From assembly GCA_028818855.1 (NCBI GenBank), contig JAPPMY010000004.1:1-63481 (forward strand): a stretch of DNA of 63,481 nt. The letters are read 5' to 3'. The DNA is from Rhodospirillales bacterium (GTDB lineage: Bacteria; Pseudomonadota; Alphaproteobacteria; UBA828). Shown piece after piece: positions 17,851 through 30,390 of the stretch (positions are counted from its first letter, which is position 1; every line of letters begins with the position of its first letter). The notes under the pieces are model-generated. The model saw nothing but the letters and a program-made list of their open reading frames with translations. It was not told where the DNA came from and did not search any database. Position numbers and translations under genes: made by a program.

Positions 17851-18378
17851 ATGATCCTGGTTGCGCTGGGCGCCAACCTTCCGACCGCGCGCCACGGCAC
17901 GCCGGCCGACGGCCTGAATGCGGCGCTCCCGGCCCTGGCCGAGCACGGAATTCAGCCCGTGGCGCGGTCGCGCTGGTATCGCAGCGCGCCGCTGCCGCCG
18001 GCCTCGGGCCCCTGGTTCGTGAACGGCGTCGTCCGGGTCGAGACGACGCTCGACCCCGTTGCGCTCATGGCGCGGTTGCTGGCCATCGAGGCGGACTTCG
18101 GGCGCCGGCGCAGCGTCGCGGGCGCGGCCCGTCCGCTCGATCTGGACCTTCTGGACCACGATGGCCGCATCCTCGACCGCGCCGGGGACGGCGCCGGGCC
18201 GGCCCTCGTCCTTCCCCACCCGAGGATGACGGAGCGCGCCTTCGTGCTGGCGCCTCTCATCGAGGTCGCGCCGGACTGGCGCCACCCCGTGACCGGCGCC
18301 ACCGCCGCGTCGCTACTCGCCGCCCTGGCGCCGGAGCAAGGCGTCGAGCCCCTCTCCCACGCTGGGTCGAACGATTGA
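17851..18378 (+). CDS. folK: 2-amino-4-hydroxy-6-hydroxymethyldihydropteridine pyrophosphokinase
   Basis: It transfers pyrophosphate from ATP to the pterin in folate synthesis. It has 175 residues. The N-terminal LVALGANL, WYRSAPL, FVNGVV and the HPPK signature RPLDLDLLDHDGR are present, followed by LPHPRMTERAFVL. ATG start. It stands alone: folP and folB are not adjacent. The 194 bases between it and ctpA show no further gene. Confidence 0.94.
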   Translation: MILVALGANLPTARHGTPADGLNAALPALAEHGIQPVARSRWYRSAPLPPASGPWFVNGVVRVETTLDPVALMARLLAIEADFGRRRSVAGAARPLDLDLLDHDGRILDRAGDGAGPALVLPHPRMTERAFVLAPLIEVAPDWRHPVTGATAASLLAALAPEQGVEPLSHAGSND

Positions 18379-18572
18379 CCGGGAGAGGAATCGACGCGCG
18401 TGTTGATCCTTCTCGCCGGCAAGAGATATCATGCGCTGCCTCGCAGTGCGGGCCGTCGGGACAGCGCTTGATCCGCGCTCGCCGACCAGCGGCGGCGGTG
18501 GCAGCCCCGGCGAGGGCCCCGGAGACGCGCCGGCCCGATGCTGGGCACCCGGCGCTACGGTCGAGGGAAAGA

Positions 18573-19877
18573 ATGCGAAGAGTACTGGCAGCCGCCTTTG
18601 TCGGCTTGATCGCGGTCACCCATTCGGCGTTCGCGACCGCTCAAGAAGACAGGGAGACGTACGAACAACTCGAGCTGTTCGGCGAGATCCTCGAGAACAT
18701 CCGTGGCGGCTACGTGGAGGACGTGAGCGCGACGGAGCTGATCGAGGCCGCCATCGAGGGCATGATCGGCTCGCTCGACCCGCATTCGAAGTACCACAAC
18801 CCCAAGAGCTACAAGGAAGTTCAGGTCCAGGCGCGGGGCGAGTTCGGCGGCCTCGGCATCGAGGTCACGATGGAGAACGGCCTCGTCAAGGTGATCGCCC
18901 CCATCGACGACACGCCCGCGCAGCGCGCAGGAATCGAGCCGGGAGACCTGGTGACCCATCTCGACGACGAGCCGGTTCTCGGGCTCACGCTGCAACAGGC
19001 GGTGGACAGGATGCGCGGCCCCGCCAACTCCGAGATCACGCTGACGGTCCGCCGCAGCGGGGTCGAGGAAGACCTGATATTTCCGATCACCCGCGCCATC
19101 ATCAAGATCCGCTCGGTGCGCACGCGGGTGGTGGACGACGAGATCATCGTCGCGCGGATATCGGCATTCTCCGAGCACACGTCCGACGACCTCGACGACG
19201 CCGTGGGCGACCTCTGGGAGGAGCAGGGCGACCGGCTGGTGGGCGCCGTGCTCGACCTGCGCAACAATCCGGGGGGCCTTCTCGACCAGGCGGTGGCGGT
19301 CTCGGATGCGTTCCTGGAGCAGGGCGAGATCGTATCGACCCGCGGCCGCGACCCCGAGAGCGCGCTGCGCTTCAACGCGCGTGAGGGAGACATCATCGAC
19401 GGCCTGCCACTGGTCGTGCTCATCAACGGCGGCTCGGCGTCGGCCTCGGAAATCGTGGCGGGCGCCTTGCAGGATCACGGACGCGCGCTCATCCTCGGCA
19501 CGCGCTCGTTCGGCAAGGGCTCGGTGCAGACGGTGATTCCGCTCGGCGGCGGCAACGGCGCCCTGCGCCTGACCACGGCACGCTACTTCACGCCATCCGG
19601 CCGCTCGATCCAGGAAATGGGGATCGATCCGGACATCGTCGTGGAGCAGATCAGGAAGGAGTCCGAGCCGGCAGCGATGGCCGAGCAACGGGAAGAAGAT
19701 TTGGACGGGCCCCTCGACAATGGCGGGATCGTCATCGACGAGGACCAGGACCCGGCGGCGGACGAAGCCCAGGAGGAAGCCGAGGACGACGTGACGGAGG
19801 GCGACTACCAGCTCGCCCGCGCGATCGAGCAGCTACGCGGCGCCCGCATCCTCTCCGGCGCATCGGCCGTCAACTGA
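18573..19877 (+). CDS. ctpA: C-terminal processing peptidase, S41 family
   Basis: This periplasmic serine protease trims the C-termini of envelope proteins. It has 434 residues: a signal peptide (VLAAAFVGLIAVTHSAFA), a PDZ domain (GLGIEV to about residue 190), and the S41 domain with catalytic Ser in GGSASASEIVAGAL and Lys in GTRSFGKGSVQ. The ATG has a GAGG ribosome site. A longer in-frame extension upstream lacks protein character. The C-terminal 60 residues are very acidic (DEDQDPAADEAQEEAEDD), which is an unusual tail. Confidence 0.94.
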   Translation: MRRVLAAAFVGLIAVTHSAFATAQEDRETYEQLELFGEILENIRGGYVEDVSATELIEAAIEGMIGSLDPHSKYHNPKSYKEVQVQARGEFGGLGIEVTMENGLVKVIAPIDDTPAQRAGIEPGDLVTHLDDEPVLGLTLQQAVDRMRGPANSEITLTVRRSGVEEDLIFPITRAIIKIRSVRTRVVDDEIIVARISAFSEHTSDDLDDAVGDLWEEQGDRLVGAVLDLRNNPGGLLDQAVAVSDAFLEQGEIVSTRGRDPESALRFNAREGDIIDGLPLVVLINGGSASASEIVAGALQDHGRALILGTRSFGKGSVQTVIPLGGGNGALRLTTARYFTPSGRSIQEMGIDPDIVVEQIRKESEPAAMAEQREEDLDGPLDNGGIVIDEDQDPAADEAQEEAEDDVTEGDYQLARAIEQLRGARILSGASAVN

Positions 19878-19922
19878 ACGCACGTCGGCCGACCGACGCC
19901 GTCAGCCGGCCTCGCTGCCGCC

Positions 19923-20429
19923 ATGACCAGCCGCGAGGCGCTCCCCTATCGGCCGTGCGTGGGCATTCTGCTGTTCAACGCCGAGCGGCGGGTCTTCGTC
20001 GGCAAGCGGATCGACATGGTGCAGGAGGCCTGGCAGATGCCGCAGGGCGGGATCGACCGGGGCGAGGACCCGCGCGACACGGCGCTGAGAGAGCTTGAGG
20101 AAGAGACCGGCGTCAGGCCCGACAAGGTGGAGATCCTCGCCGAGACGCAGGCGTGGCTGCGCTACGACCTGCCGCCCAACCTGGTGCGCCGGGTCTGGCG
20201 GGGCCGCTACCGGGGGCAGGAGCAGAAGTGGTTCGCCGCACGCTTCCTCGGCACCGATGCCGACATCGACATCTGGACGGCCCATCCCGAGTTCAGCGAC
20301 TGGCGCTGGTCGCCCGTCGATCAACTCACCCGGAACGTGGTTCCGTTCAAGCGGGCGCTCTACGAAGCGGTGATCGCGGAGTTTCGCCCGTATCTCTCAC
20401 CATCGCGAGACGCCGGACATAGAGCCTGA
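19923..20429 (+). CDS. rppH: RNA pyrophosphohydrolase RppH (Nudix)
   Basis: It removes pyrophosphate from the 5' end of mRNA to trigger decay. It has 168 residues. The Nudix box [20 protein letters not shown] followed by TGV is complete. [11 protein letters not shown] at the start and [11 protein letters not shown] are typical of RppH. It lies 45 bases after ctpA. Its last 83 bases overlap the 3' end of the convergent ferritin-like gene. Confidence 0.95.
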   Translation: MTSREALPYRPCVGILLFNAERRVFVGKRIDMVQEAWQMPQGGIDRGEDPRDTALRELEEETGVRPDKVEILAETQAWLRYDLPPNLVRRVWRGRYRGQEQKWFAARFLGTDADIDIWTAHPEFSDWRWSPVDQLTRNVVPFKRALYEAVIAEFRPYLSPSRDAGHRA

Positions 20430-21204
20430 GCGCGCCCCAGGCCACCGCGGCGATGATCCTGCCCAGCCGCGACTGCGGCTTGATGCCGATGGATTTCAGC
20501 GTCATGCCCACGCCGCGCTGCACGTGGTCGCGCCGGTAGAGCGGCAGCGTGCGCGCCGCATAGGCGAGGACCGCGCGGCGACGAACGTAGGGATCGGGCT
20601 CGCCGGCGCCGCAGTGGTAGGCGTACGAAAGCTCGTCGTCGCTCGCCTCGAAGAGGCGCCCGATGGCCACCCTGGCCCGGCTCAGACGGCCGACGCCCTC
20701 GATGTCCCGGTAGCGCTTCATGGTGGAGTAGAAGAGCTTGTAGTGGCGGAACTCGTCGCCTGCGATCCGCTTGCAGATCGCCTTGAACACGGGCTCCTCG
20801 GCGGCATCGCGGAGCGCGCTGTAGTAGGCCGACGTGCCGACCTCGACGATGCAGCGCGCCACCATCTCGCCGCAGCGTGAGCCGCGGATCGAATCGCTCG
20901 CGTCGGTGTCAATGGGGTGGCCGGCGACGAAGCGCGCAAACGTCGCGTCGAAGTCGAACGACGGGTCCGCGAGTTCGGCGTAGCGCCTCAGCGCGGCGCC
21001 GTGCTGCACCTCCTCCTCCGCCCACGCGAGCGCGTCGGCGCAGAAACCGGGATCGTCGTGGAAGACGCCGCAGAGATACCTGCCGTAGTCGGCGCTGTGG
21101 TGCTCGACCATGCACGCCGCCTTGGCGATCTTGACCATCTCCGGGTCGAGCTTCGACCGGTCGAACTGGTCCCACGGGATGTCATCAAGGGTCCAGGTCC
21201 CCAT
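20347..21204 (-). CDS. Ferritin-like di-iron protein of unknown function
   Basis: This 285-residue helical protein has a ferritin-like set of metal ligands: Glu34 in VEHH, Glu65 with His68 in EEEVQH, a Glu in VEVGTSAYY and a Glu-x-x-His in [10 protein letters not shown]. This suggests a di-iron carboxylate site like that of rubrerythrins or oxidases. The C-terminal 100 residues are basic (LRLYVRRL). The substrate or role is unknown. Its 3' end overlaps rppH on the opposite strand by 83 bases. Confidence 0.75.
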   Translation of the reverse strand: MGTWTLDDIPWDQFDRSKLDPEMVKIAKAACMVEHHSADYGRYLCGVFHDDPGFCADALAWAEEEVQHGAALRRYAELADPSFDFDATFARFVAGHPIDTDASDSIRGSRCGEMVARCIVEVGTSAYYSALRDAAEEPVFKAICKRIAGDEFRHYKLFYSTMKRYRDIEGVGRLSRARVAIGRLFEASDDELSYAYHCGAGEPDPYVRRRAVLAYAARTLPLYRRDHVQRGVGMTLKSIGIKPQSRLGRIIAAVAWGALRLYVRRLAMVRDTGETPRSPLRRAPA

Positions 21205-21275
21205 GCTCCGCTTCCTGGATTACGACGATTCGACGGCGGCGAATACTAGCACAGGCGGGCGGATTGCGCGCGCGC

Positions 21276-22178
21276 TCAAGCGCTGAAGTGTCCGGGCCAC
21301 TCCCCGTAGAGAGCCGCGCGCCGGCGGCGGTCCCGGAAGGTGGGCGCGGCGCCGTTCTCGCGGTTCTCGTGGAGCCTGTCGAGATCGACCACGCCCTGCA
21401 CCACGGTCTCGATGTTGGGCTCCGGCGATTCCGCGACGACGCCGTTCGGCGCATCCCACGGCGTATCGCAGGGGCTCAGGATCGAGCTGCGCCCCCAGGG
21501 GGACGGCAGCGGCCCGCCGGGCGGGAGCACGGCGCTTCCCCCGCAGTGGACGACGTAGACCTGGTTCTCGATCGCGCGCGCCTGGGCGCAGTGACGGACG
21601 CGCCAGAAGCCCTCCTCCGTGAAGGTGAGCGACGGACACAGGATGATCTCGGCGCCCTGCTCGGCAAGGCTCGCGGCGCACTCGGGAATCTCGGCCTCGT
21701 AGCACACGTTGAACCCGACCTTCGCGAAGGGAAGCTCGACCATCTCGATGGTATCGCCCTCCTCGGTCGACCACTCGGCTTCGGCCGGGAAGATATGCGT
21801 CTTGTCGTGGGCGTGAACGAGCCCGTCGGGGCCGTAGAGGTAGGCGACGTTGAGATACCTGCCGCCCTTCTTCTCCAGGTGAGAGCCCGCGACGATGTGC
21901 TGCCCCCGCTCCCTGGCCTCGCTCTCGAAGAGCCGGCGGTAGTCCTCGGTGTAGTGGGTGTTCCCGTACCGATGGATGCGGGTCAGCTCGGAGACCGGCA
22001 GGTCCATCCAGTCGGGAAAGGTCGTGAACAGCTCGATGGTGAAGAGTTCCGGGAACAGCACGAGGTCCGCGCCTTCCGCCCGGTCCAGCAGCCCGCGCGC
22101 GTGGGCGGCGAATTCGTCGAAGCTGCCGACGGGCCTGACGACGAACTGGCAGGCCGCGATCGAGACGGTCCTGGGCAT
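21276..22178 (-). CDS. Carbon-nitrogen hydrolase (nitrilase superfamily)
   Basis: This 300-residue cytoplasmic amidase-type enzyme has the full Glu-Lys-Cys triad: Glu44 in LFPELF, Lys in HDKTHIF and Cys in FNVCYEAEIPE. The ATG at 22178 follows an AGGAG ribosome site. An upstream ATG 12 codons earlier has none. The family includes beta-ureidopropionase, N-carbamoyl-amino-acid hydrolases and omega-amidase. The substrate is not decided here. The upstream DNA turns suddenly AT-rich. Confidence 0.88.
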   Translation of the reverse strand: MPRTVSIAACQFVVRPVGSFDEFAAHARGLLDRAEGADLVLFPELFTIELFTTFPDWMDLPVSELTRIHRYGNTHYTEDYRRLFESEARERGQHIVAGSHLEKKGGRYLNVAYLYGPDGLVHAHDKTHIFPAEAEWSTEEGDTIEMVELPFAKVGFNVCYEAEIPECAASLAEQGAEIILCPSLTFTEEGFWRVRHCAQARAIENQVYVVHCGGSAVLPPGGPLPSPWGRSSILSPCDTPWDAPNGVVAESPEPNIETVVQGVVDLDRLHENRENGAAPTFRDRRRRAALYGEWPGHFSA

Positions 22179-22199
22179 GGCTCGCTCTCCTATGGACCC

Positions 22200-22600
22200 G
22201 ACGGCCCGAGGCACCAGAAACGGAAATCTCTCTAATTTACGTTATAAACCAATGAGTTATGAGAAATTGGCTTCGTTTAGAAATTCTTTGTCTTGGGGAT
22301 TACATACCAAAGTCACAATCAGACCGCAGAGAAACATAGCGCGCGAGCTTCACGCCCTTAGAGACCTCCGTAGCATAAGTGGTGTGGCTGAGTGCAGATA
22401 AACGGACAATCTCGGCGACTGACGCCCCGCAGTGACGAATTTCGTCGGCATACCTTATCCCGAACAGGTGGACCATCACCGCCTTATCTCCGTCAGCAGC
22501 GCGGTGATGCATCCGGGAAAGAGTGTCTGCAAGTTCTGCCGACGTCATGACTGACTTCCTTTAGGCGTCGGGGTCTATTTGACCACTTTGACGGGCCAAA
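22200..22600. other. AT-rich islet between atpC and the nitrilase gene
   Basis: Base composition drops sharply from the surrounding high GC, with stretches such as CTCTAATTTACGTTATAAAC. It holds one small gene (22300-22548) and no transposase, repeats or tRNA. Composition suggests acquired DNA. No insertion-end repeats were seen. Confidence 0.55.
22300..22548 (-). CDS. Small HTH-like domain protein
   Basis: This 82-residue protein has an AGGAAG ribosome site. The pattern MVHLFGIRYADEI, then VAEIVRLSAL, then EVSKGVKLARYV resembles small HTH-like proteins that predict a DNA-binding helix pair. Recognition is from memory and moderate at best. Its codon use is more AT-rich than that of its neighbours. 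It lies on the same strand as the atp operon, 67 bases after atpC, so read-through is possible. No partner toxin or restriction gene is adjacent. Confidence 0.6.
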   Translation of the reverse strand: MTSAELADTLSRMHHRAADGDKAVMVHLFGIRYADEIRHCGASVAEIVRLSALSHTTYATEVSKGVKLARYVSLRSDCDFGM

Positions 22601-22615
22601 GATTCCCGGCGCGCC

Positions 22616-23017
22616 TCAGCCGGCGTTGGCGGCCAGAAGCTCGGCCAGCTCGACCTCGCGCTCGTATTTCGCGCGCTCCTCGTCGCCCTCGGCGTCGCGC
22701 AGCCGCAATTGCGCCTGCTCGAGCCGCGCGTCGGCCTGGGCGCGGTCGATCGCGCCGGCCTCGAAGGCCTCGGTGGAGAGCACCGTGCAGCGCTCGCCCG
22801 TCACCTCGGCGAAGCCTTCGGCCACCACGTAGCGGTCCTTCGGCTTCTCGTTCTCGTAGATCTCGATCACGCCCGGCCGGAGCGTGGAGAGCAGCAGCGT
22901 GTGGCCCGGCAGCACGCCGAAGTCGCCTTCGGCGCCCGGCACCACCACCATCTCGACGTCGCCGGAGAAGATCAGCCGCTCCGGCGCGACCAGCTCGAAC
23001 TGCAGGGTGTCGGCCAT
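22616..23017 (-). CDS. atpC: F1 ATP synthase epsilon subunit
   Basis: This is the rotor-stalk inhibitory subunit of F1, 133 residues, with the N-terminal beta-sandwich (LQFELVAPERLIFSGDVEMV, GDFGVLPGHTLLL) and the C-terminal helical hairpin rich in Glu and Arg. The ATG follows a GAGGAG ribosome site. It is the last gene of the atpHAGDC operon. No clear T-tract terminator follows. Confidence 0.97.
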   Translation of the reverse strand: MADTLQFELVAPERLIFSGDVEMVVVPGAEGDFGVLPGHTLLLSTLRPGVIEIYENEKPKDRYVVAEGFAEVTGERCTVLSTEAFEAGAIDRAQADARLEQAQLRLRDAEGDEERAKYEREVELAELLAANAG

Positions 23018-23044
23018 GGCCGCTCCTCAGGCTTACCGGCGTCC

Positions 23045-25401
<2,357 letters not shown>

Positions 25402-25434
25402 TGCGGTGGCCTATTCTCTCAACGATATCAGGGC

Positions 25435-26964
<1,530 letters not shown>

Positions 26965-26965
26965 G

Positions 26966-27523
26966 TCAGATCCCCTTCATCGCCAATTCGAGATTCTGCA
27001 ACTTCGTCCTGAGCGAGTTGTCGAGCATGCGCGAGCCGACGCGCACCGTGAGCCCGCCGATCAGGGAGGGATCCACGCGGGTCTCCAGCGCCACATCGCG
27101 GCCGACGATGCTGCGCAGCGCGTCCCTCACGGCGTCCATGTGATTGGCCTTGAGCGGCACGGCCGACGTCACTTCCGCCGACACCTCGCCCCGGTGCTCG
27201 GCGAGCTTCGCCTGGAACGCGGCGATCATGTCCGTCAGCAGAAAGACCCGCCGGTTGCGGGCAAGCAGCGCCACGAAGTTCCTGACGTACTGGCTCGATC
27301 CCAGCCGCTCCAGCACCGCGTCGAGCGCCTTGCCCTGCTCGCTGCGGGTGAGCGTCAGGCTACGGACCACACGCGCGAGGTCGTCGCTGCCGTCCACGAG
27401 CGCGCGGATGGCTTCGAGGTCGCGCTCGATCTGCTCGATCGCATCCCTCTCCAGCGCAAGCTCGAAGAGCGCGGTCGCGTAACGATCCGCGAGACCGGCT
27501 CCGCCGACCGATTGACCAGCCAC
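26966..27523 (-). CDS. atpH: F1 ATP synthase delta subunit
   Basis: This is the stator subunit joining F1 to subunit b, 185 residues from the preferred GTG ([20 protein letters not shown]), close to the usual 186. A GGAGG ribosome site lies four bases upstream. An ATG at 27541 gives six more residues, and the longer frame from 27643 is unlikely because it would cross a terminator-like hairpin. The family motifs [12 protein letters not shown] and GGLTVRVG are present. It is the first gene of the F1 operon. F0 genes are elsewhere, as is usual in alphaproteobacteria. Confidence 0.93.
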   Translation of the reverse strand: MAGQSVGGAGLADRYATALFELALERDAIEQIERDLEAIRALVDGSDDLARVVRSLTLTRSEQGKALDAVLERLGSSQYVRNFVALLARNRRVFLLTDMIAAFQAKLAEHRGEVSAEVTSAVPLKANHMDAVRDALRSIVGRDVALETRVDPSLIGGLTVRVGSRMLDNSLRTKLQNLELAMKGI

Positions 27524-27585
27524 CGCCCCTCCCCAGGTCATCTCCGGATGCGCCGCCACACGCGGTATTCCCGCGGCGCGGCCGC

Positions 27586-27621
27586 AAAAAAAGCCTCGCG
27601 GGCGCCCGTCCCGGACAAGGC
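27586..27621 (-). terminator. Intrinsic terminator-like hairpin upstream of atpH
   Basis: On the minus strand a GC-rich hairpin (outer arms GCCTTG / CGAGGC with one G-U pair, inner CGGG / CCCG) is followed at once by seven T. It lies about 60-100 bases before the atpH start and after no minus-strand gene. It could be a leader attenuator or the leftover end of a lost upstream gene. Confidence 0.5.
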
Positions 27622-27796
27622 GTCGGATGGGTAGCATACTCACCCGCCCCGCGCAACCGCCGCAGAGGCTGAGGCCCGCGCCCTTTCAACCCCGCCGGAC
27701 CGGCACCCAGAGCCTGGACTCCTGCGCCGTTTTGCTGCTTGAAAGGAGGGCTGGCGCCGAGAATCACCCGGCAGAGCAACCGAGGAGTACGACCGA

Positions 27797-28447
27797 ATGT
27801 CGCTGAAGGACGAGCTGGCCAGGCTGCGGGCCGCTTCCGCCCAGAAATTCCCGGCCGAGACCCTGGCCGTGATGCAGGGGGCCACGAAAGACCTGATCGC
27901 GTCGGGCATCGCCGAGCAGAGTGCCGGCGAAGGCAGCGCTGCCCCCGACTTCTCTCTCCCCAACGCGAACGGCGAGCCGGTCGCCTCGGAGGCGCTCTGG
28001 GGCGACGGCCCCGCCGTGGTCTCGTTCTACCGCGGCGGCTGGTGCCCCTACTGCAACGTCGAGCTGAAGGCGCTGCAGGACCGCCTGCCGGAGATCGAGG
28101 CGCTGGGCGCGCGCCTGGTCGCCATCACGCCCGAGACGCCGGACAACGCGCTCACCACGCAAGAGAAGAACGAGATCGGCTTCGACGTGCTGAGCGACGA
28201 CGGCAACCGGGTGGCGAGCGCCTTCGGCCTCACCTTCCGCCTGCCCGATGCGGTCAACGACCTCTACAAGGGGTTCGGCATCGACCTGGAGAGCTCCAAC
28301 GGCGAGGCGAGCCAGACCCTGCCGGTGCCGGCCACCTTCGTCATCGGCAAGGGCGGCACCGTGCTCAAGGCCTTCGTGGACGCGGACTACACGACGCGGG
28401 CCGAGCCGGACGAGATCATCGCCGCCCTGAAGGAGGCTGACGAATAA
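27797..28447 (+). CDS. Peroxiredoxin-like protein (AhpC/TSA family)
   Basis: This 216-residue thioredoxin-fold protein has an N-terminal helical extension and the active site FYRGGWCPYCNVEL, a CxxC pair in place of the usual single peroxidatic Cys of AhpC (PxxxTxxC). It probably reduces organic peroxides or acts as a thiol oxidoreductase. ATG with a GAGGAG-type ribosome site. It is first of three same-strand genes, next to an AhpD-like gene, which supports a peroxide role. Cytoplasmic: no signal peptide. Confidence 0.85.
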   Translation: MSLKDELARLRAASAQKFPAETLAVMQGATKDLIASGIAEQSAGEGSAAPDFSLPNANGEPVASEALWGDGPAVVSFYRGGWCPYCNVELKALQDRLPEIEALGARLVAITPETPDNALTTQEKNEIGFDVLSDDGNRVASAFGLTFRLPDAVNDLYKGFGIDLESSNGEASQTLPVPATFVIGKGGTVLKAFVDADYTTRAEPDEIIAALKEADE

Positions 28448-28510
28448 CAGGGCCTCTCGCCAGCCTCATGGTCGAGGCCGGCACCCATTGACAGATCGAA
28501 GGAGGAGACC

Positions 28511-29092
28511 GTGCCCAATCCCTTGCTGCAACGGGTCGCGCCCGACGCCATGGATGGATGGCTGCGCGCGGCCTACCAGGAGAGCCGCACGCTGCAGGAG
28601 AGCAAGGGCGGCGATGCGACGTTCTACGAGATCGGCGCCAACGCCCCCCACATGCTCGAGTGGTACTTCAAGAGCTTCTACGAGGGCATTTTCTATGGCG
28701 GGCGCGTCGAGGTCAGGATCAAGGAGCTGCTGCGCTATCGGCTCTCGATGACCCACGGCTGCGCCTTCTGCAACAAGGGCAACGTCGAGGCCGCGCGCCG
28801 CGCCGGCGTCACCGACGCCCAGCTCGATGCCATCATGAACGAGGCGAGCGCCGTCTTCGACGAGCGCGAGCGCGCCGTGCTGCGGCTGGGCGCGGAGATG
28901 GTGCTCCCCAACATGGAGGGCCAGCTCACGCCCGCCCTCTACGCCGATCTCTCGGCCCACTTCGACGACGGCGAGATCTTCGAGCTCGGCATGGTGGCGG
29001 CGGTGCTCACCGGCGTGGCGAAGTTCCTCTTCGTCTACGACCTGGTGGAGCGCGAGGCCCACTGCCCGGTGGGTCCCCGGGCCGCCGCCTAG
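28511..29092 (+). CDS. Carboxymuconolactone decarboxylase/AhpD-like protein
   Basis: This 193-residue all-helical protein carries the CxxC motif THGCAFCNKGN of AhpD-like alkylhydroperoxidases. The His four residues after the second Cys in classical AhpD is Asn here. Its GTG start has a perfect AAGGAGG ribosome site. With the preceding peroxiredoxin-like gene it may form a small peroxide-reducing pair. A non-redox carboxymuconolactone decarboxylase role cannot be excluded. Confidence 0.83.
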   Translation: MPNPLLQRVAPDAMDGWLRAAYQESRTLQESKGGDATFYEIGANAPHMLEWYFKSFYEGIFYGGRVEVRIKELLRYRLSMTHGCAFCNKGNVEAARRAGVTDAQLDAIMNEASAVFDERERAVLRLGAEMVLPNMEGQLTPALYADLSAHFDDGEIFELGMVAAVLTGVAKFLFVYDLVEREAHCPVGPRAAA

Positions 29093-29152
29093 AATTCGGG
29101 ACAATTCGGGGAAGCGGCGCGTCGGTCCACGCGACGGAGTGAGGAGGACACC

Positions 29153-29539
29153 ATGCTCAAGACGTACAATCCGGCCGGCATCGCAGGGCCCTTCGGCCAC
29201 TACGACCACGGCGTCGAAGCCGTCGACGTCTCGCGCCTGCTGCACGTATCAGGCCAGGTCGGCACCGACCCCGACGGCACCGTGCCCGAGGACGTGGCGG
29301 CGCAGATCGAGCGCGTCTGGCTCAACATCGAGGCCGTGCTCGCCGAAGCCGGCATGACCACCGCCAACATCGTGCGCACCATCACCTACATGCTCGACGC
29401 CGACTGCGTGCCGCTGCTGGCGGCCGCGCGGCGGCAGCACCTGGGCGCCGATCACAAGGCCGCGTCCACGACCATCGTGGTGGCCGGCCTCGTCAAGCCC
29501 GAGTGGAAGGTGGAGATCGACGCCGTCGCCGTCGCCTGA
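29153..29539 (+). CDS. RidA-family protein lacking the catalytic arginine
   Basis: This 128-residue YjgF/YER057c fold protein starts at an ATG behind a GAGGAGG site. The motifs LLHVSGQVGTDPDG and VEIDAVAVA fit the family. At the position of the Arg (PARS/T in RidA) needed for enamine/imine deamination the sequence reads KAASTT, so this is probably a member of the non-deaminase Rid subfamilies. It closes the three-gene plus-strand group. A hairpin follows. Confidence 0.85.
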   Translation: MLKTYNPAGIAGPFGHYDHGVEAVDVSRLLHVSGQVGTDPDGTVPEDVAAQIERVWLNIEAVLAEAGMTTANIVRTITYMLDADCVPLLAAARRQHLGADHKAASTTIVVAGLVKPEWKVEIDAVAVA

Positions 29540-29571
29540 ATGGCCGTTGATTCAGTCGGTTACGCCGACCG

Positions 29572-29594
29572 GGCCTCTTTTCACGACAGAGGCC
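29572..29594. terminator. Hairpin between the convergent RidA and phage collar genes
   Basis: Stem GGCCTCT / AGAGGCC (7 bp) with a 9-base loop beginning TTTC. It may end transcripts from both sides. There is no long T-tract. Confidence 0.4.
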
Positions 29595-29622
29595 AGGTGA
29601 GCCTTCGCCGCCGGACCCCCGC

Positions 29623-30381
29623 CTACCACTTGATGATGAAATTCACGACGAAATAGGGCGGCATGTTGTTATGCGCGCCGGCGCCGCCGGTAAGCGACGT
29701 GAGGCCGCCGTCAGCCTCGTCCACCGAGCCGCCGCCGGCGTAGTCCGAGTTGCCGAGGCCGCCGTTGCTGGCCCAGGTGAAGGCGCGGTCGTTGCGGTGG
29801 CCGTCCTGATTGCTGAGGCGGTCCTTGGAGATGGCGAAGTGCCGGTGCCGGGGCATCTCGGCTTCGGTGAGCGTGTGCGTCGCCGCGCCGCCGATGTCGC
29901 CCCGGTCGCGGGTGCCGCCGCGCGCTAGCGGGAAGCGGCCCGACATGTTGGGCAGGTTGAAGGTCGCCAAGCCGTCGCCGGCGCCGTAGCGGGTGCCGAT
30001 GACGGCGAAGAGCGCGGCATAGGTCGTGCGGCTGATGGCGCTGCCGTAGCAGTTGAACCAGCCGGCGGGCGGGTTGGCGCCCGACCACATGCAGACGGTG
30101 CCGACCGGCACGGCATCCGGGACGGCGGACGGCGGCGGGAGCTGGGCGGCGGGCACGATGCCGGAGCCGTCGAGCGCGGCCACGCCGTTCGCAACGCCCC
30201 GCCCCAGTTCCGCGTCCGGCACCCGGCGGCGGCCGTCGAGGCGGGCCACGCCATCGATGTCGCCGCGGGCCGCGATGATCGTCTTGACGCGCTGGAAGAG
30301 CTTGAAGAACTCCGCGCGGGGCGGCCGGTCGGCGCCGGAATCGACACCGGCGGTTGAAAGGTCGTCGGTCGGCCAGGGCAT
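29623..30381 (-). CDS. Phage tail collar fibre protein
   Basis: This 252-residue distal tail fibre protein has an N-terminal helical part, a short repeat-like middle, then the phage tail collar domain. The domain shows GTVCMWSGANPPAGWFNCYG, FNLPNMSGRFPLARGG, and a C-terminal receptor-like region rich in Gly/Asn ending PPYFVVNFIIKW. The collar signature WxxxxxPxGWxxCxG is clear. It is the last gene of the tail module, starting ten bases after the J protein stop. Confidence 0.88.
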   Translation of the reverse strand: MPWPTDDLSTAGVDSGADRPPRAEFFKLFQRVKTIIAARGDIDGVARLDGRRRVPDAELGRGVANGVAALDGSGIVPAAQLPPPSAVPDAVPVGTVCMWSGANPPAGWFNCYGSAISRTTYAALFAVIGTRYGAGDGLATFNLPNMSGRFPLARGGTRDRGDIGGAATHTLTEAEMPRHRHFAISKDRLSNQDGHRNDRAFTWASNGGLGNSDYAGGGSVDEADGGLTSLTGGAGAHNNMPPYFVVNFIIKW

Positions 30382-30390
30382 GCGCTCCTC

